From contig NZ_KB911820.1 of NCBI RefSeq assembly GCF_000383675.1, positions 186,001 to 250,000 of the forward strand: 64,000 bases of DNA, read 5' to 3'. Source of the DNA: Terracoccus sp. 273MFTsu3.1. GTDB taxonomy: Bacteria; Actinomycetota; Actinomycetes; Actinomycetales; Dermatophilaceae. Positions 48,400 through 57,500 of the stretch are shown one piece after another. Positions within the stretch are counted from its first letter, which is position 1, and every line of letters starts with the position of its first letter. Position numbers and translations under genes: made by a program. The notes beneath the pieces are model-generated. The model was given only the letters and a program-made list of their open reading frames with translations. It did not search any database and was not told the origin of the DNA.

Positions 48400-49208
48400 G
48401 CACGACGGTGCCGGCCATCTCGGCAGGCCTGGCCACCGACGTCGGTCGGGTCCGGGCGCACAACGAGGACTCCGCGTGCACGCGGGGCACCGTCTACGTC
48501 GTCGCTGACGGCATGGGCGGCCATGCTGCGGGCGAGGTCGCGAGCCGGATCGCCGCCGAGACCGTCGCGGAGCTCGCGGACCGACCTGTGGTGCAGGTGC
48601 GCGACATCGTCGCCCAGGTGGGCGAGGCCAACCGCCGCATCCTCGCGTCGGCCGCGCGGCACCCGGAGCAGACCGGGATGGGCACGACCGTCACCGGCCT
48701 CGCCCTCGTGTCCGTCGGGGGGTCGCGTCACTGGGCCGTCTTCAACATCGGCGACTCCCGCGTCTACCGCTGTCTCGACGGTCGGCTCTCGCAGGTGACC
48801 GTCGACCACTCGGAGGTCTGGGAGCTCGTCGAGCGCGGCCTCATCACCCCGGAGCAGGCGCACCGTCACCCCGGACGCAATGTCGTCACACGGTCGCTCG
48901 GGCGCGACCCGATGGGGGTCGTCGACACGTGGGTCTTCCCGCCCTATCCGGGCGAGGTCTTCGTCATCTGCTCCGACGGTCTGTCCAACGAGCTGACCCG
49001 CGAGGAGATCGAGGCCGTCCTCGCCGACCACCCCCACGCCGACGAGGCCGCCAAGGAGCTCGTGCGACGTGGTGTCGCGGCCGCTGGCCGCGACAACGTC
49101 ACTGCTATCGTCGTCGCCGTACAGGGCGAGGACTCCGACTCCGACGTCGATGAGGACACGACCCCGCGCGAGAACGTGAACGGCTCATCAGGGGAGAGCA
49201 GGTCGTAG
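48396..49208 (+). CDS. PP2C-type Ser/Thr protein phosphatase
   Basis: A 270-residue PPM phosphatase that reverses protein phosphorylation. Motifs in order are VRAHNEDSACTR, VVADGMGGHAAGE, GTTVTGLAL, NIGDSRVYRCL, VTRSLGRDP, ICSDGLSNELT and GRDNVTAIVVA; the metal-binding aspartates are all present. No membrane segment is seen and the C-terminal 25 residues are acidic. The ATG overlaps the previous stop (ATGA). With the FHA protein and kinase downstream it supplies the erasing side of a kinase, reader and phosphatase module. Confidence 0.95.
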   Translation: MSTTVPAISAGLATDVGRVRAHNEDSACTRGTVYVVADGMGGHAAGEVASRIAAETVAELADRPVVQVRDIVAQVGEANRRILASAARHPEQTGMGTTVTGLALVSVGGSRHWAVFNIGDSRVYRCLDGRLSQVTVDHSEVWELVERGLITPEQAHRHPGRNVVTRSLGRDPMGVVDTWVFPPYPGEVFVICSDGLSNELTREEIEAVLADHPHADEAAKELVRRGVAAAGRDNVTAIVVAVQGEDSDSDVDEDTTPRENVNGSSGESRS

Positions 49209-49210
49209 AC

Positions 49211-51832
49211 GTGAGTGGCCCGTCCGTTGTTGTCGACCGGGCCCCCGACGGGTGGACGCACATCGGGGGCCCCGGCATGCACCTGCTCATCGGACTCGAC
49301 GAGGACGACGAGCGCACCATCGCCGCGAGCGACGCGGCCGACGGCGGTGACATCGACGACGTCGTCGAGGTGCTGACGGCCGGCGGGATGCGCAAGGCGC
49401 ACCACTTCGTCGGGGTCCACTGGCAGCCCCGCACCCGCATCGTCGCCTTCGGGCCGGTCTCGGCCCTCGTCACCCTCGCCGACGGCACCGAGCACGACGT
49501 GCGCGCCACGAGCAGCAAGGTCTGGACCGACCTCGAGCTGCCCGACCATCCCGACCGGGTCGTGCTCCGGGTGCTCGAGGAGTCCGAGCGGGCGCAGCCC
49601 GTGCCTGCGCAGGGCCTCACTGCCGGACCGCCCTCGCCGGGCGCCACATCCCCGGCATCACCCGGCGGCGGCTCGGCGCAGCTCACCGCGCCGGACGAGC
49701 CTGCCGACGCGACCCCGGACAAGCCCGCCGAGGCCACCCCGGACGCCGCGACGACCCCGGACACCTCGACCTCGGTCACCGCGGCGTCGCCGGACACTGC
49801 GACGTCGCCGCAGACCGCGCCGTCCATCGCAGTGGCAGACCCACCCCTGGCGAGCGACCGGCCCGACGCGGCAGGCGAGCCCGAGCCCGCGCCTGACCGT
49901 TCGGCACCGGCCGACGGCATCCCGACCTTCGCCGCGACAGCGGCCATTGGCGGCACGTCCACGGACGAGCAGGGCGCGCAGGACGGGCGGGGTCGGTCGA
50001 CCTGGGAACGCAGCTGGGCGCAGGGCAGCACTGTGCCAACCGCGTCCGAATCGAACACGTCGAGCACGGAATCTACCTCTGCGGCAGCGACTTCCGGCGA
50101 TGTCAGCGCGAAAGAGTCTGTGGCGCATGCCGATTCGGTGGAGCGGGACGATCCATTCCGTCCAGCGGCTGACGTCACGCCAGAGCCTCCCGTCGCCTCG
50201 GTGCCTGCGCTCCGCTCGTGGACGTCGGTTGCCCCCGCTGTGCCGGTGCGCGCCACCCCGACGAGCGACGTCGTGGGCGACGAGGAGTCCAGCGCATCCG
50301 CGGCGGCGCCGACGATCCCGGCGCCGACGCCCGCGGCGCCCGTCGTCGCCACCGACCCCGCCCCGTCGGCGCCTGTGGCCGATGACCTTCCCGTGGTGGT
50401 GGCGGCGCGTGACGTCGACTCGACGTGGGCGGCCCGCCCGGTGCTCGACCCGGACGCCGGGTCCACGACGTCCGCGGCTCCGTCCGCGCCCGTGGGCGGA
50501 CCGCTCCGTCCCTCGGTCCCGGCGCCCGCCACCGCCGGCATCGAGGACGCGGGCCTCGTCGACGACGACCAGCCCGCGGCGCCGCCGAGCTACGACTACC
50601 TCTTCGGCCACACCACGGCCGCCGACGAGCACCGCAAGGTGCTCGCCTCGCTGACCCGGTCCGACGACGACGAGACGGGACCCGACGAGGACGACCACCG
50701 GGCCGACCCGCCCGTCGTCGACGCGACCGTCCCGCCCGTCGCCGACGCGTCCGACGCGCCCGTCACGAACGCGGCCCCGGCGCCCGAGGTGCCGGCGCGG
50801 CCCATCCCGTCGGCGCCGGTCGTCCCCGAGGGCGGTCTCATCTCCTCCGTGCCGTGGGCCAGCCCCGCCCCGGCTGAGGAGGTGCCCGAGCCCGGGCCGG
50901 AGCCAGAGGTCCCGACCTTCTCCGGAAGGCACACGCCGCCACCCGCCCCGAGCCTGCTGCCCCCGATGAACACCCCGCCCCCGGGGGTCCGCGCACCCGA
51001 GGCGACCCCGCTCATCTCGACCGGACCGCCCCCGGCGAGCACCGGCCCCGCACCGGCGCTGTCCACACCGCCGCCCGCGCCGCCCACACCGTCGGCCGCG
51101 ACGCCCACCGCGCCGGCCGCGACGGCATACCCCGGAGCGGCGCAGCCGCCTGCCGAGCCCACCTTCGACGTGCCCATCTCGATCCCCGTCGCCGTCCCCC
51201 CGGTGCCCCCGGTCGCCCCGGTAGCTCCCGCCACGGAGCCCAACGCGGACTCGCCCGTTCCCACCGTCGACGCCGGCGCAGGGACCGACGACGACGAGAC
51301 GGAGCTGACCGTGGACCGGAGCGCCCTGCTCGAGGCACGCCACGCCGCGCAGAACCAGACCTTCTCCGGCCCCAGCGTCCTGGCCGTCCTCTGCTCCGCC
51401 GGTCACCCGACGCCGCCCCACAGCGACCGCTGCCGGATCTGCGGCTCGAGCATCCCGCCGCAGGAGCCCTTCACGATGCCGCGACCGCCGCTGGGCGTCC
51501 TCCGCCTGTCGACGGGTGACGTCGTCACCCTCGACCGCAGCGTCCTGCTCGGCCGAGCGCCGAAGCTCGGCGACGGGCTGGCCGTCCACGACCGACCGCA
51601 CGTGGTCAAGGTCCCGAGTCCCGAGCGCGACGTCTCGCGCAACCACGTCGAGGTGATCCTCGAGGGCTGGCACGTGCTCATCCGCGACCTCGGGACGACG
51701 AACGGCACGACGGTGACCCTGCCGGGCGAGAGCCCGCTCCGCCTGCGCGCCAACGACCAACAGGTCCTCGAGCCCGGGTCGCTCGTGTCCATGGCCGACG
51801 AGGTCTCCTTCACCTTCGAGGCGGCGTCGTGA
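49211..51832 (+). CDS. Large FHA-domain scaffold with zinc-ribbon-like motif
   Basis: An 873-residue protein starting at GTG 49211, two bases after the phosphatase stop. Residues 1-120 form a conserved N-terminal domain (APDGWTHIGGPGMHLLIGLD). Residues 120-720 are a long, Ala/Pro/Thr-rich, disordered linker. Near 727-745 two cysteine pairs (CSAGHPTPPHSDRCRICG) form a likely zinc ribbon. The last 120 residues are an FHA domain with RDVSRNHVEV and DLGTTNGTTV, which binds phosphothreonine. So it is probably a phospho-dependent scaffold connecting the kinase to partners. Overlap spacing indicates translational coupling. Confidence 0.9.
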   Translation: MSGPSVVVDRAPDGWTHIGGPGMHLLIGLDEDDERTIAASDAADGGDIDDVVEVLTAGGMRKAHHFVGVHWQPRTRIVAFGPVSALVTLADGTEHDVRATSSKVWTDLELPDHPDRVVLRVLEESERAQPVPAQGLTAGPPSPGATSPASPGGGSAQLTAPDEPADATPDKPAEATPDAATTPDTSTSVTAASPDTATSPQTAPSIAVADPPLASDRPDAAGEPEPAPDRSAPADGIPTFAATAAIGGTSTDEQGAQDGRGRSTWERSWAQGSTVPTASESNTSSTESTSAAATSGDVSAKESVAHADSVERDDPFRPAADVTPEPPVASVPALRSWTSVAPAVPVRATPTSDVVGDEESSASAAAPTIPAPTPAAPVVATDPAPSAPVADDLPVVVAARDVDSTWAARPVLDPDAGSTTSAAPSAPVGGPLRPSVPAPATAGIEDAGLVDDDQPAAPPSYDYLFGHTTAADEHRKVLASLTRSDDDETGPDEDDHRADPPVVDATVPPVADASDAPVTNAAPAPEVPARPIPSAPVVPEGGLISSVPWASPAPAEEVPEPGPEPEVPTFSGRHTPPPAPSLLPPMNTPPPGVRAPEATPLISTGPPPASTGPAPALSTPPPAPPTPSAATPTAPAATAYPGAAQPPAEPTFDVPISIPVAVPPVPPVAPVAPATEPNADSPVPTVDAGAGTDDDETELTVDRSALLEARHAAQNQTFSGPSVLAVLCSAGHPTPPHSDRCRICGSSIPPQEPFTMPRPPLGVLRLSTGDVVTLDRSVLLGRAPKLGDGLAVHDRPHVVKVPSPERDVSRNHVEVILEGWHVLIRDLGTTNGTTVTLPGESPLRLRANDQQVLEPGSLVSMADEVSFTFEAAS

Positions 51833-51875
51833 CCCGCACGCCCGACCACCTGCCGGCCGCGGACGGAGGTGCCTC

Positions 51876-53576
51876 GTGAAGAAGGGCGCGCCCCCGAAGA
51901 TCCCGGGCCTCGTCTTCGTCCAGCCGCTCGGCTCGGGCGGCTACGCCGACGTATTCCTCTACGAGCAGCAGAGCCCCCGCATGCCGGTCGCGGTCAAGGT
52001 GCTCAAGTCCGATGGCCTGACCGACGCGCTGCGCCAGCAGTTCGTCGAGGAGGCCGACACCATGGCCGCCCTCGGCGACCACCCGTACATCGTGCAGGTC
52101 TTCCGTTCCGGGGCCTCGGACGACGGCCGTCCCTACCTCGTCATGAAGTACTACCCGCCCCCCAACCTGGCGATGCGGGCCCGGGCCGAGCGCTTCTCGG
52201 TCGAGGACGTCCTGCGCACCGGGATCCAGCTCGCGAGTGCCGTCGAGACGGCACACCGCGCCCACATCACGCACCGCGACATCAAGCCGGCCAACGTCCT
52301 CATCAGTGCCTACGGCGCCCCGGGCCTGACCGACTTCGGCATCGCCGGTCGCGGCGCCCGCGAGGGCGACGTCGAGGCCGAGACCACCGACGACGTTGGC
52401 GTCTCCGTCCCGTGGGCTCCGCCGGAGGTGCTCTACGGTCAGAGCAACGGTGACGAGCGCTCCGACGTCTACTCGCTCGCCGCGACGCTGTGGCAGCTGC
52501 TCGTCGGCCGTTCGCCGTTCGAGATCCCGGGCGGGGACAACTCGGCGTATGCGTTGATGCCGCGGATCCGCAGCACCGCGGCGCCCGCGACGGGTCGCCA
52601 GGACGTGCCGGCCGGCCTCGAGCGCCTGCTGGCCCAGGCGATGGCCAAGGACCCCGCCCACCGTCCGGCATCGGCGCTCGAGTTCGCCCGCGCGCTCCAG
52701 GCGGTGGAGCAGCAGCAGCGACTGGGCCGCACGCCCATCGTCGTCCTCGACGAGCAGGGTCACACGACGCTCGTCAGCCAGACCCAGGGCTCGCCGACGG
52801 GTCGCGGCGTCGACGACGACGACCGGACGCGGATCAAGGCGCCGCAGACCGTCGTCGCCCAGCCCGTCGGTCCGTCGCCGACGATGCTCGACGACGAGAC
52901 GCGTCGCCGCTCCGAGGCCGGCGGGCAGCGCTGGTCGCCGGCACCGATGCCGAGCCCGAGCGTCCCTGCCGCGGCGGCCCCGGTGCGTCCGGCCGCCGTG
53001 ACCGACCCGATGCGAAGCCAGACCGCTCCACTCGGAAGCGACTCCGCCGAGGATGCGACAGTCCGTCGCGCCGCGAGCACGCCCGGGACACAGGCACCTC
53101 CGGTGCCCGCGCCCGCACCGACGTCCCCGCTCGCGAAGCCCGCAGTGCTCTGGGGTCTGGCCGCCGCGGTCGTCGTCCTCGTCGGTCTCGTCGTCTTCCT
53201 CGTGCTCCGATCCGGGTCGGGTGACCCGAGTCCGGCGACGCCCACACCGAGCGCCACCGTGTCGATGCCCGGTGACGACAGCGCGATCGGCGACGGCGTC
53301 TTCGACAAGCCGACCATCTCGGCGACGTCGGGTCCGGGCAGCGTCCGTTTCACGTGGAACTACCCGCAGCCCTCGAAGAAGGACACCTTCCGGGTGTCCT
53401 ACGGACCGACGCCGTCCGACGCCGGGAACCCGGAGCGGGCCAGACTCGTCACCGTCACGGCCAGGACCTACACCGTCAAGGCGCCGAAGGGCACCAAGGT
53501 GTGTGCGACCGTCGTCGTGGCCCGCGCCGGCCAGGCCTCTCCGGGGGCCGACGTCCAGTGCGAGACCGCGCAGTGA
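51876..53576 (+). CDS. Transmembrane Ser/Thr protein kinase with extracellular fibronectin-III-like domain
   Basis: A 566-residue PknB-type kinase. GTG 51876 starts MKKGAPPKIP after GGAGG. The kinase domain (10-275) has GSGGYADVF, catalytic Lys41 (VAVK), HRDIKPAN (133-140) with Asp135, and DFG at 153-155, so it looks active. A disordered juxtamembrane region of about 140 residues leads to a membrane segment near 423-446 (VLWGLAAAVVVLVGLVVFLV) and an extracellular fibronectin-III-like domain (VRFTWNYPQP) in place of PASTA repeats. A parS-like GTTTCACGTGGAAC (53347-53360) encodes that FTWN motif and is probably coincidental. Confidence 0.94.
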   Translation: MKKGAPPKIPGLVFVQPLGSGGYADVFLYEQQSPRMPVAVKVLKSDGLTDALRQQFVEEADTMAALGDHPYIVQVFRSGASDDGRPYLVMKYYPPPNLAMRARAERFSVEDVLRTGIQLASAVETAHRAHITHRDIKPANVLISAYGAPGLTDFGIAGRGAREGDVEAETTDDVGVSVPWAPPEVLYGQSNGDERSDVYSLAATLWQLLVGRSPFEIPGGDNSAYALMPRIRSTAAPATGRQDVPAGLERLLAQAMAKDPAHRPASALEFARALQAVEQQQRLGRTPIVVLDEQGHTTLVSQTQGSPTGRGVDDDDRTRIKAPQTVVAQPVGPSPTMLDDETRRRSEAGGQRWSPAPMPSPSVPAAAAPVRPAAVTDPMRSQTAPLGSDSAEDATVRRAASTPGTQAPPVPAPAPTSPLAKPAVLWGLAAAVVVLVGLVVFLVLRSGSGDPSPATPTPSATVSMPGDDSAIGDGVFDKPTISATSGPGSVRFTWNYPQPSKKDTFRVSYGPTPSDAGNPERARLVTVTARTYTVKAPKGTKVCATVVVARAGQASPGADVQCETAQ

Positions 53577-53754
53577 GGGCGGGCTGCACGAGCTGCCTGA
53601 GTATGCCGGCGGGTGGACACGAAACGGTCGGACCGGCAACCTCGACGCAGACACCACCAAACCACCACAGACGTCCGTAACACACCGCGGCCGGACATCG
53701 TTAGCCGCGAGCACCCGCGCGAGAGCGTGTCGACAGGGATTAGGGGACCTGATC

Positions 53755-54546
53755 GTGATCCACAGCAAGGTGACCGTCGTGTTCTGCGGCGAGGAGTACT
53801 CCGTGTCACCCGACACCGGCCTGACCATCGGTCGCACGGGCGACGTCGAGGTGGATGACAACCCCTACCTGCACCGCACCTTCCTCGTCGTCTCGTTCGA
53901 GAACGGCTTCTGGTGGCTGAGCAACACCGGCTCGACGCTGACGGCCACGGTCGCCGACGAGCAGGGCCTCTTCCAGGCGTGGCTCAACCCGGGCGCGAAG
54001 ATCCCGCTCGCGATGAAGCGGCTCATCGTCTGGTTCACGGCCGGCCCCACGACCTACGACTTCGAGATCCACGTGGCGAGCCCCGCCTTCAAGTCGGTGA
54101 CGGCCGACCCACCCGCCGACTCCGACGAGGACGAGGACGAGGTCGGCGCGGCCACGGTCGGACGTGTCTCGTTCACCCCCGACCAGAAGCTGCTCGTCGT
54201 CGCCCTCTGCGAGCCGTTCCTCCGCCGTAGGGAAGCGGGTACGAGCCAGATACCCTCCTCGGCCGCCGCCGCGGACCGGCTCGGCTGGACCATCACCCGT
54301 TTCAACCGCAAGCTCGACAACGTCTGCCAGAAGCTCGCCGACGCCGGCACGCGCGGCCTGCACGGCGGCGTCGGCAAGCTCGCGACCAACCGCAAGGCCC
54401 GGCTCGTCGAGCACGCGCTCTCGACGAAGCTCGTCACCGAGGACGACCTCGCCCTCATCGACGACCCGGCCGACACCGACACCACGCCAGCAGAAGAGAA
54501 CCGGGCCGACGACCGCATGGTCGTCGCCGAACAGGGGAACGCATGA
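53755..54546 (+). CDS. FHA-like protein with C-terminal winged-helix domain
   Basis: A 263-residue cytoplasmic protein. Residues 1-110 look like an FHA fold (TGLTIGRTGDVEVDDNPYLH, then NGFWWLSNTGS), with the G-R and NPxLH parts of the usual phospho-binding face. A short acidic linker follows. Residues 140-235 (FTPDQKLLVVALCEPFLRR, ADRLGWTITRFNRKLDNVCQ) resemble a winged helix, as seen in actinobacterial FHA proteins of this cluster. GTG 53755 follows TAGGGGACC at a spacing of nine. Its stop overlaps the next ATG in an ATGA. Function is unknown; regulator or adaptor is inferred. Confidence 0.72.
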   Translation: MIHSKVTVVFCGEEYSVSPDTGLTIGRTGDVEVDDNPYLHRTFLVVSFENGFWWLSNTGSTLTATVADEQGLFQAWLNPGAKIPLAMKRLIVWFTAGPTTYDFEIHVASPAFKSVTADPPADSDEDEDEVGAATVGRVSFTPDQKLLVVALCEPFLRRREAGTSQIPSSAAAADRLGWTITRFNRKLDNVCQKLADAGTRGLHGGVGKLATNRKARLVEHALSTKLVTEDDLALIDDPADTDTTPAEENRADDRMVVAEQGNA

Positions 54547-57500
54547 GCACCGCCGCCACCAAGCGACGGGTCGGAGTCATCTCCACCGTCGTCGTCGCCC
54601 TCGTCGCGAGCCTGCTCGTGTGGCTCGCCACCCGCAGCGAGGGCGAGGTGGCCCGCAAGGCCGACCTCAACGACGGCGGCGTCTGGGTCACCAACTCCGA
54701 GCAGGCGCGCTACGGCCGCATCAACAAGCCGGCAGGGCAGCTCGACGCCGGCGTCCTGTCCGACGGCTCGACCGGCTCGGGTCTCGACATCTTCCAGGAC
54801 GGCGCCGCGATCGTCGGCTACTCCAAGGCGAGCAACCAGATCGTCCCGATCAACCCGGCCGAGGGCACCCTCGCCCCGGAGCAGTCGATCGTCGTGCCGA
54901 AGCCGAGCACGGCCACCGGCAACCGCGTCTTCACCGCCCCCCTCGTCGACGTGCGTGGCGGGACGATCGCGATGATCGACCCGGCCAAGGGCGAGCTGCG
55001 GGCCCAGCGGGTCGACGACCGGAGCGGCATCACCGGCCTCGACGCCCTCCAGACCCAGGCCAAGCCGCTCGCGAAGGTGGGCGGCAACTCCGCCGTCGCC
55101 GTCGGCGTCGACGGCACGGTGTATGCCGTGTCAGCCGAGGTCGGCACGGTGACGGTGCTGAGGCCCCAGGGCAACGCGTTCGCCCCGCCGGTCACGACGA
55201 AGCTCGGCTTCACGTCGAAGTCGGCGCAGGTGACGGCGGTGGGCAGCCACTGGGTCGTCTGGGACTCGGCCACGGGCAAGCTCTACTCCGACGCGCTCAC
55301 CGAGCCCGAGCAGCTCTCGGTCGGCAACGCCGAGCCCGGCAACCCCGCCTTCGCGGCGCTCCAGCAACCCGGCCCCGACGCGGCGTCCGTCCTCATCCAG
55401 GACGAGGCGCAGCTGACGCAGGTCTCGCTGACCGGCGACAGTCCGACCACCGGAGGCGTGAAGCTGAGCCAGGGCGCTCCGGGCCAGCGGCTCTTCCTCT
55501 CCGCGCCCGTGCGTCTCGCGAGCTGCATCCACGCGGCGTGGGCCGGGGCCTCCGACGTCTACTACGGCCGCAACTGCGGGTCGCCCACCGACGCCGACAC
55601 CGTCGACCTCGGCGCGATGAAGAAGGGCGTGCGCACCGACGGCGTCAAGCTGCGCGTCAACCGCGGGCTCATCGTCCTCAACGACCTCGACTCCGGCGAC
55701 GTCTGGGACATCGACCGCAACCGCGTCAAGATCGACAACTGGAACTCGGTCATCCCGCCGCCGCAGACCGACGACAAGAACAAGAAGAAGGACGAGAACC
55801 TCGTCGACGACGAGGTGAGCCGCACGCCGCCCAAGGCACAGCCGGACAACCTGCAGGTCCGTGCGGGGCGCACCTCGACCCTGCACGTCCTCGACAACGA
55901 CTCCGACTCGCAGGGCTCGATCCTCGCGATCTCCCCGGGTGACGTCACCCAGCCCGGCGTCGAGGGCATCGCCTCGAGCGCGTCGGCCGACGGCCAGACC
56001 GTCCAGGTCACCGTGCCGGAGGAGGCCAGCGGTTCGTTCTCCTTCGAGTACACCGTCAACAACGGCACGACGGCCAAGAACGGCCGGGCCACGGCCAAGG
56101 TCAACGTCCGCATCGTCGGCGCCGACACCAACACCCCACCGAGGCTCCGCACCGGTCAGGCCAAGCTCGCCCAGGCGAAGTACCCCGTCGTCGCGAGCGG
56201 CTCGGTGCGCATCGGCGTCATCGCCGACTGGCGCGACGCCGAGAACGACCCGATCCAGGTGTCGGCGGTCGACCCGACGACCACGGGCGTCGACGGCTCG
56301 GGCGCGCTCACCGTCAAGGCGCAGGGGGACAAGGGCGACCAGGTCGTCGACTACGTCGTCGACGACGGCCGCGGCGGGACCCAGAAGGCCTCGGTCACGC
56401 TCGACGTGCTGAGCGAGCAGGACAGCAAGGCCGTCCCGCCGAAGACGCAGCCCGACGTCGTGCGCGCGGTCGTCGGCAAGCCGGTGCAGCTCCAGGCGCT
56501 CGGCAACGACATCGCCGGCGCCGACCCGACCGACCCCCAGGCACGGATGCGCCTCGCGCAGTCCGTCAAGGGCCCGGGCCAGCTCAAGCTCGACACCAAC
56601 CTCGACACGAGCGTGCTCACGGTGACCGGGCAGACCCCCGGCACGTCGACGGTGACGTATGCCGCCCAGGTCGGTTCCGGTGTCAGCGTCGGCCGCATCC
56701 GGGTCGACATCCTGCCGAACCCGTCGGTCGACCTGCCGCCCGTCGCGACGCCGGACGCCGCCGTGCTCCGCGGGCAGACGCCCGTCATCGCCGACGTGCT
56801 CTCCAACGACTACAGCCCGCGCAGCGACGTCCTCGTGGTCCAGCGCGTCGTGACCGGGGACGCGTGGCTGCGCGTCTCGGTCGTGCAGGGCCGGTGGATC
56901 CGCGCCGAGGCCACGGCCCCGCTCGACGGAGACACGCCGCGCCGTGGCACCGTCAGCTACACGATCAGCGACGGCACGAAGACCGCGGTCGGGCAGCTGT
57001 CGGTCGTGCAGAAGCCGGAGCCCAAGGACAAGGTGCTGCCGACGGTCGTCGACGACGTCGCCACCGTCCGCGTCGGCGACGCCGTGACGATCCCCGCGCT
57101 CGACAACGACTCCATGAGCGAGGGCATCCCGCTCAAGCTCGATCCCGCCGGCGTCAAGGTGCTCTCGGGCGGCGGCCAGGCCTTCGCGTCCGGCACCGTC
57201 GTGCGCTACGTCCCCGACCAGGAGACCCTCAAGGGCCCGACGTCGGCCATCCTCGAGTACGCCACCTACCCCGAGGGCCTGCGTGCCCGGGCGACCACCG
57301 GTCGCATCAACGTGACGATCAACCCGCTCCCCGACGCGGTCAAGTACCCCAACCAGCCCCCGTCGGCGCGCAGCTTCTCGGCCAGCGTGACCGCCGGGGA
57401 CACCCTGGCCATCACGGTGCCGACGAGCGGGGTCGACCCTGACGGCGACCTCACCTTCGTCAGCGGGATCGTCGGCGAGGACGGCAAGGCCGTCGACCTC

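Noticed and set aside
53347..53360. parS-like GTTTCACGTGGAAC in the kinase gene
   Set aside because: It encodes the fibronectin-III motif R-F-T-W-N, and a similar string at 60331-60344 (CCTTCACGTGGAAC) encodes the same motif in the giant protein. Protein constraint explains it.
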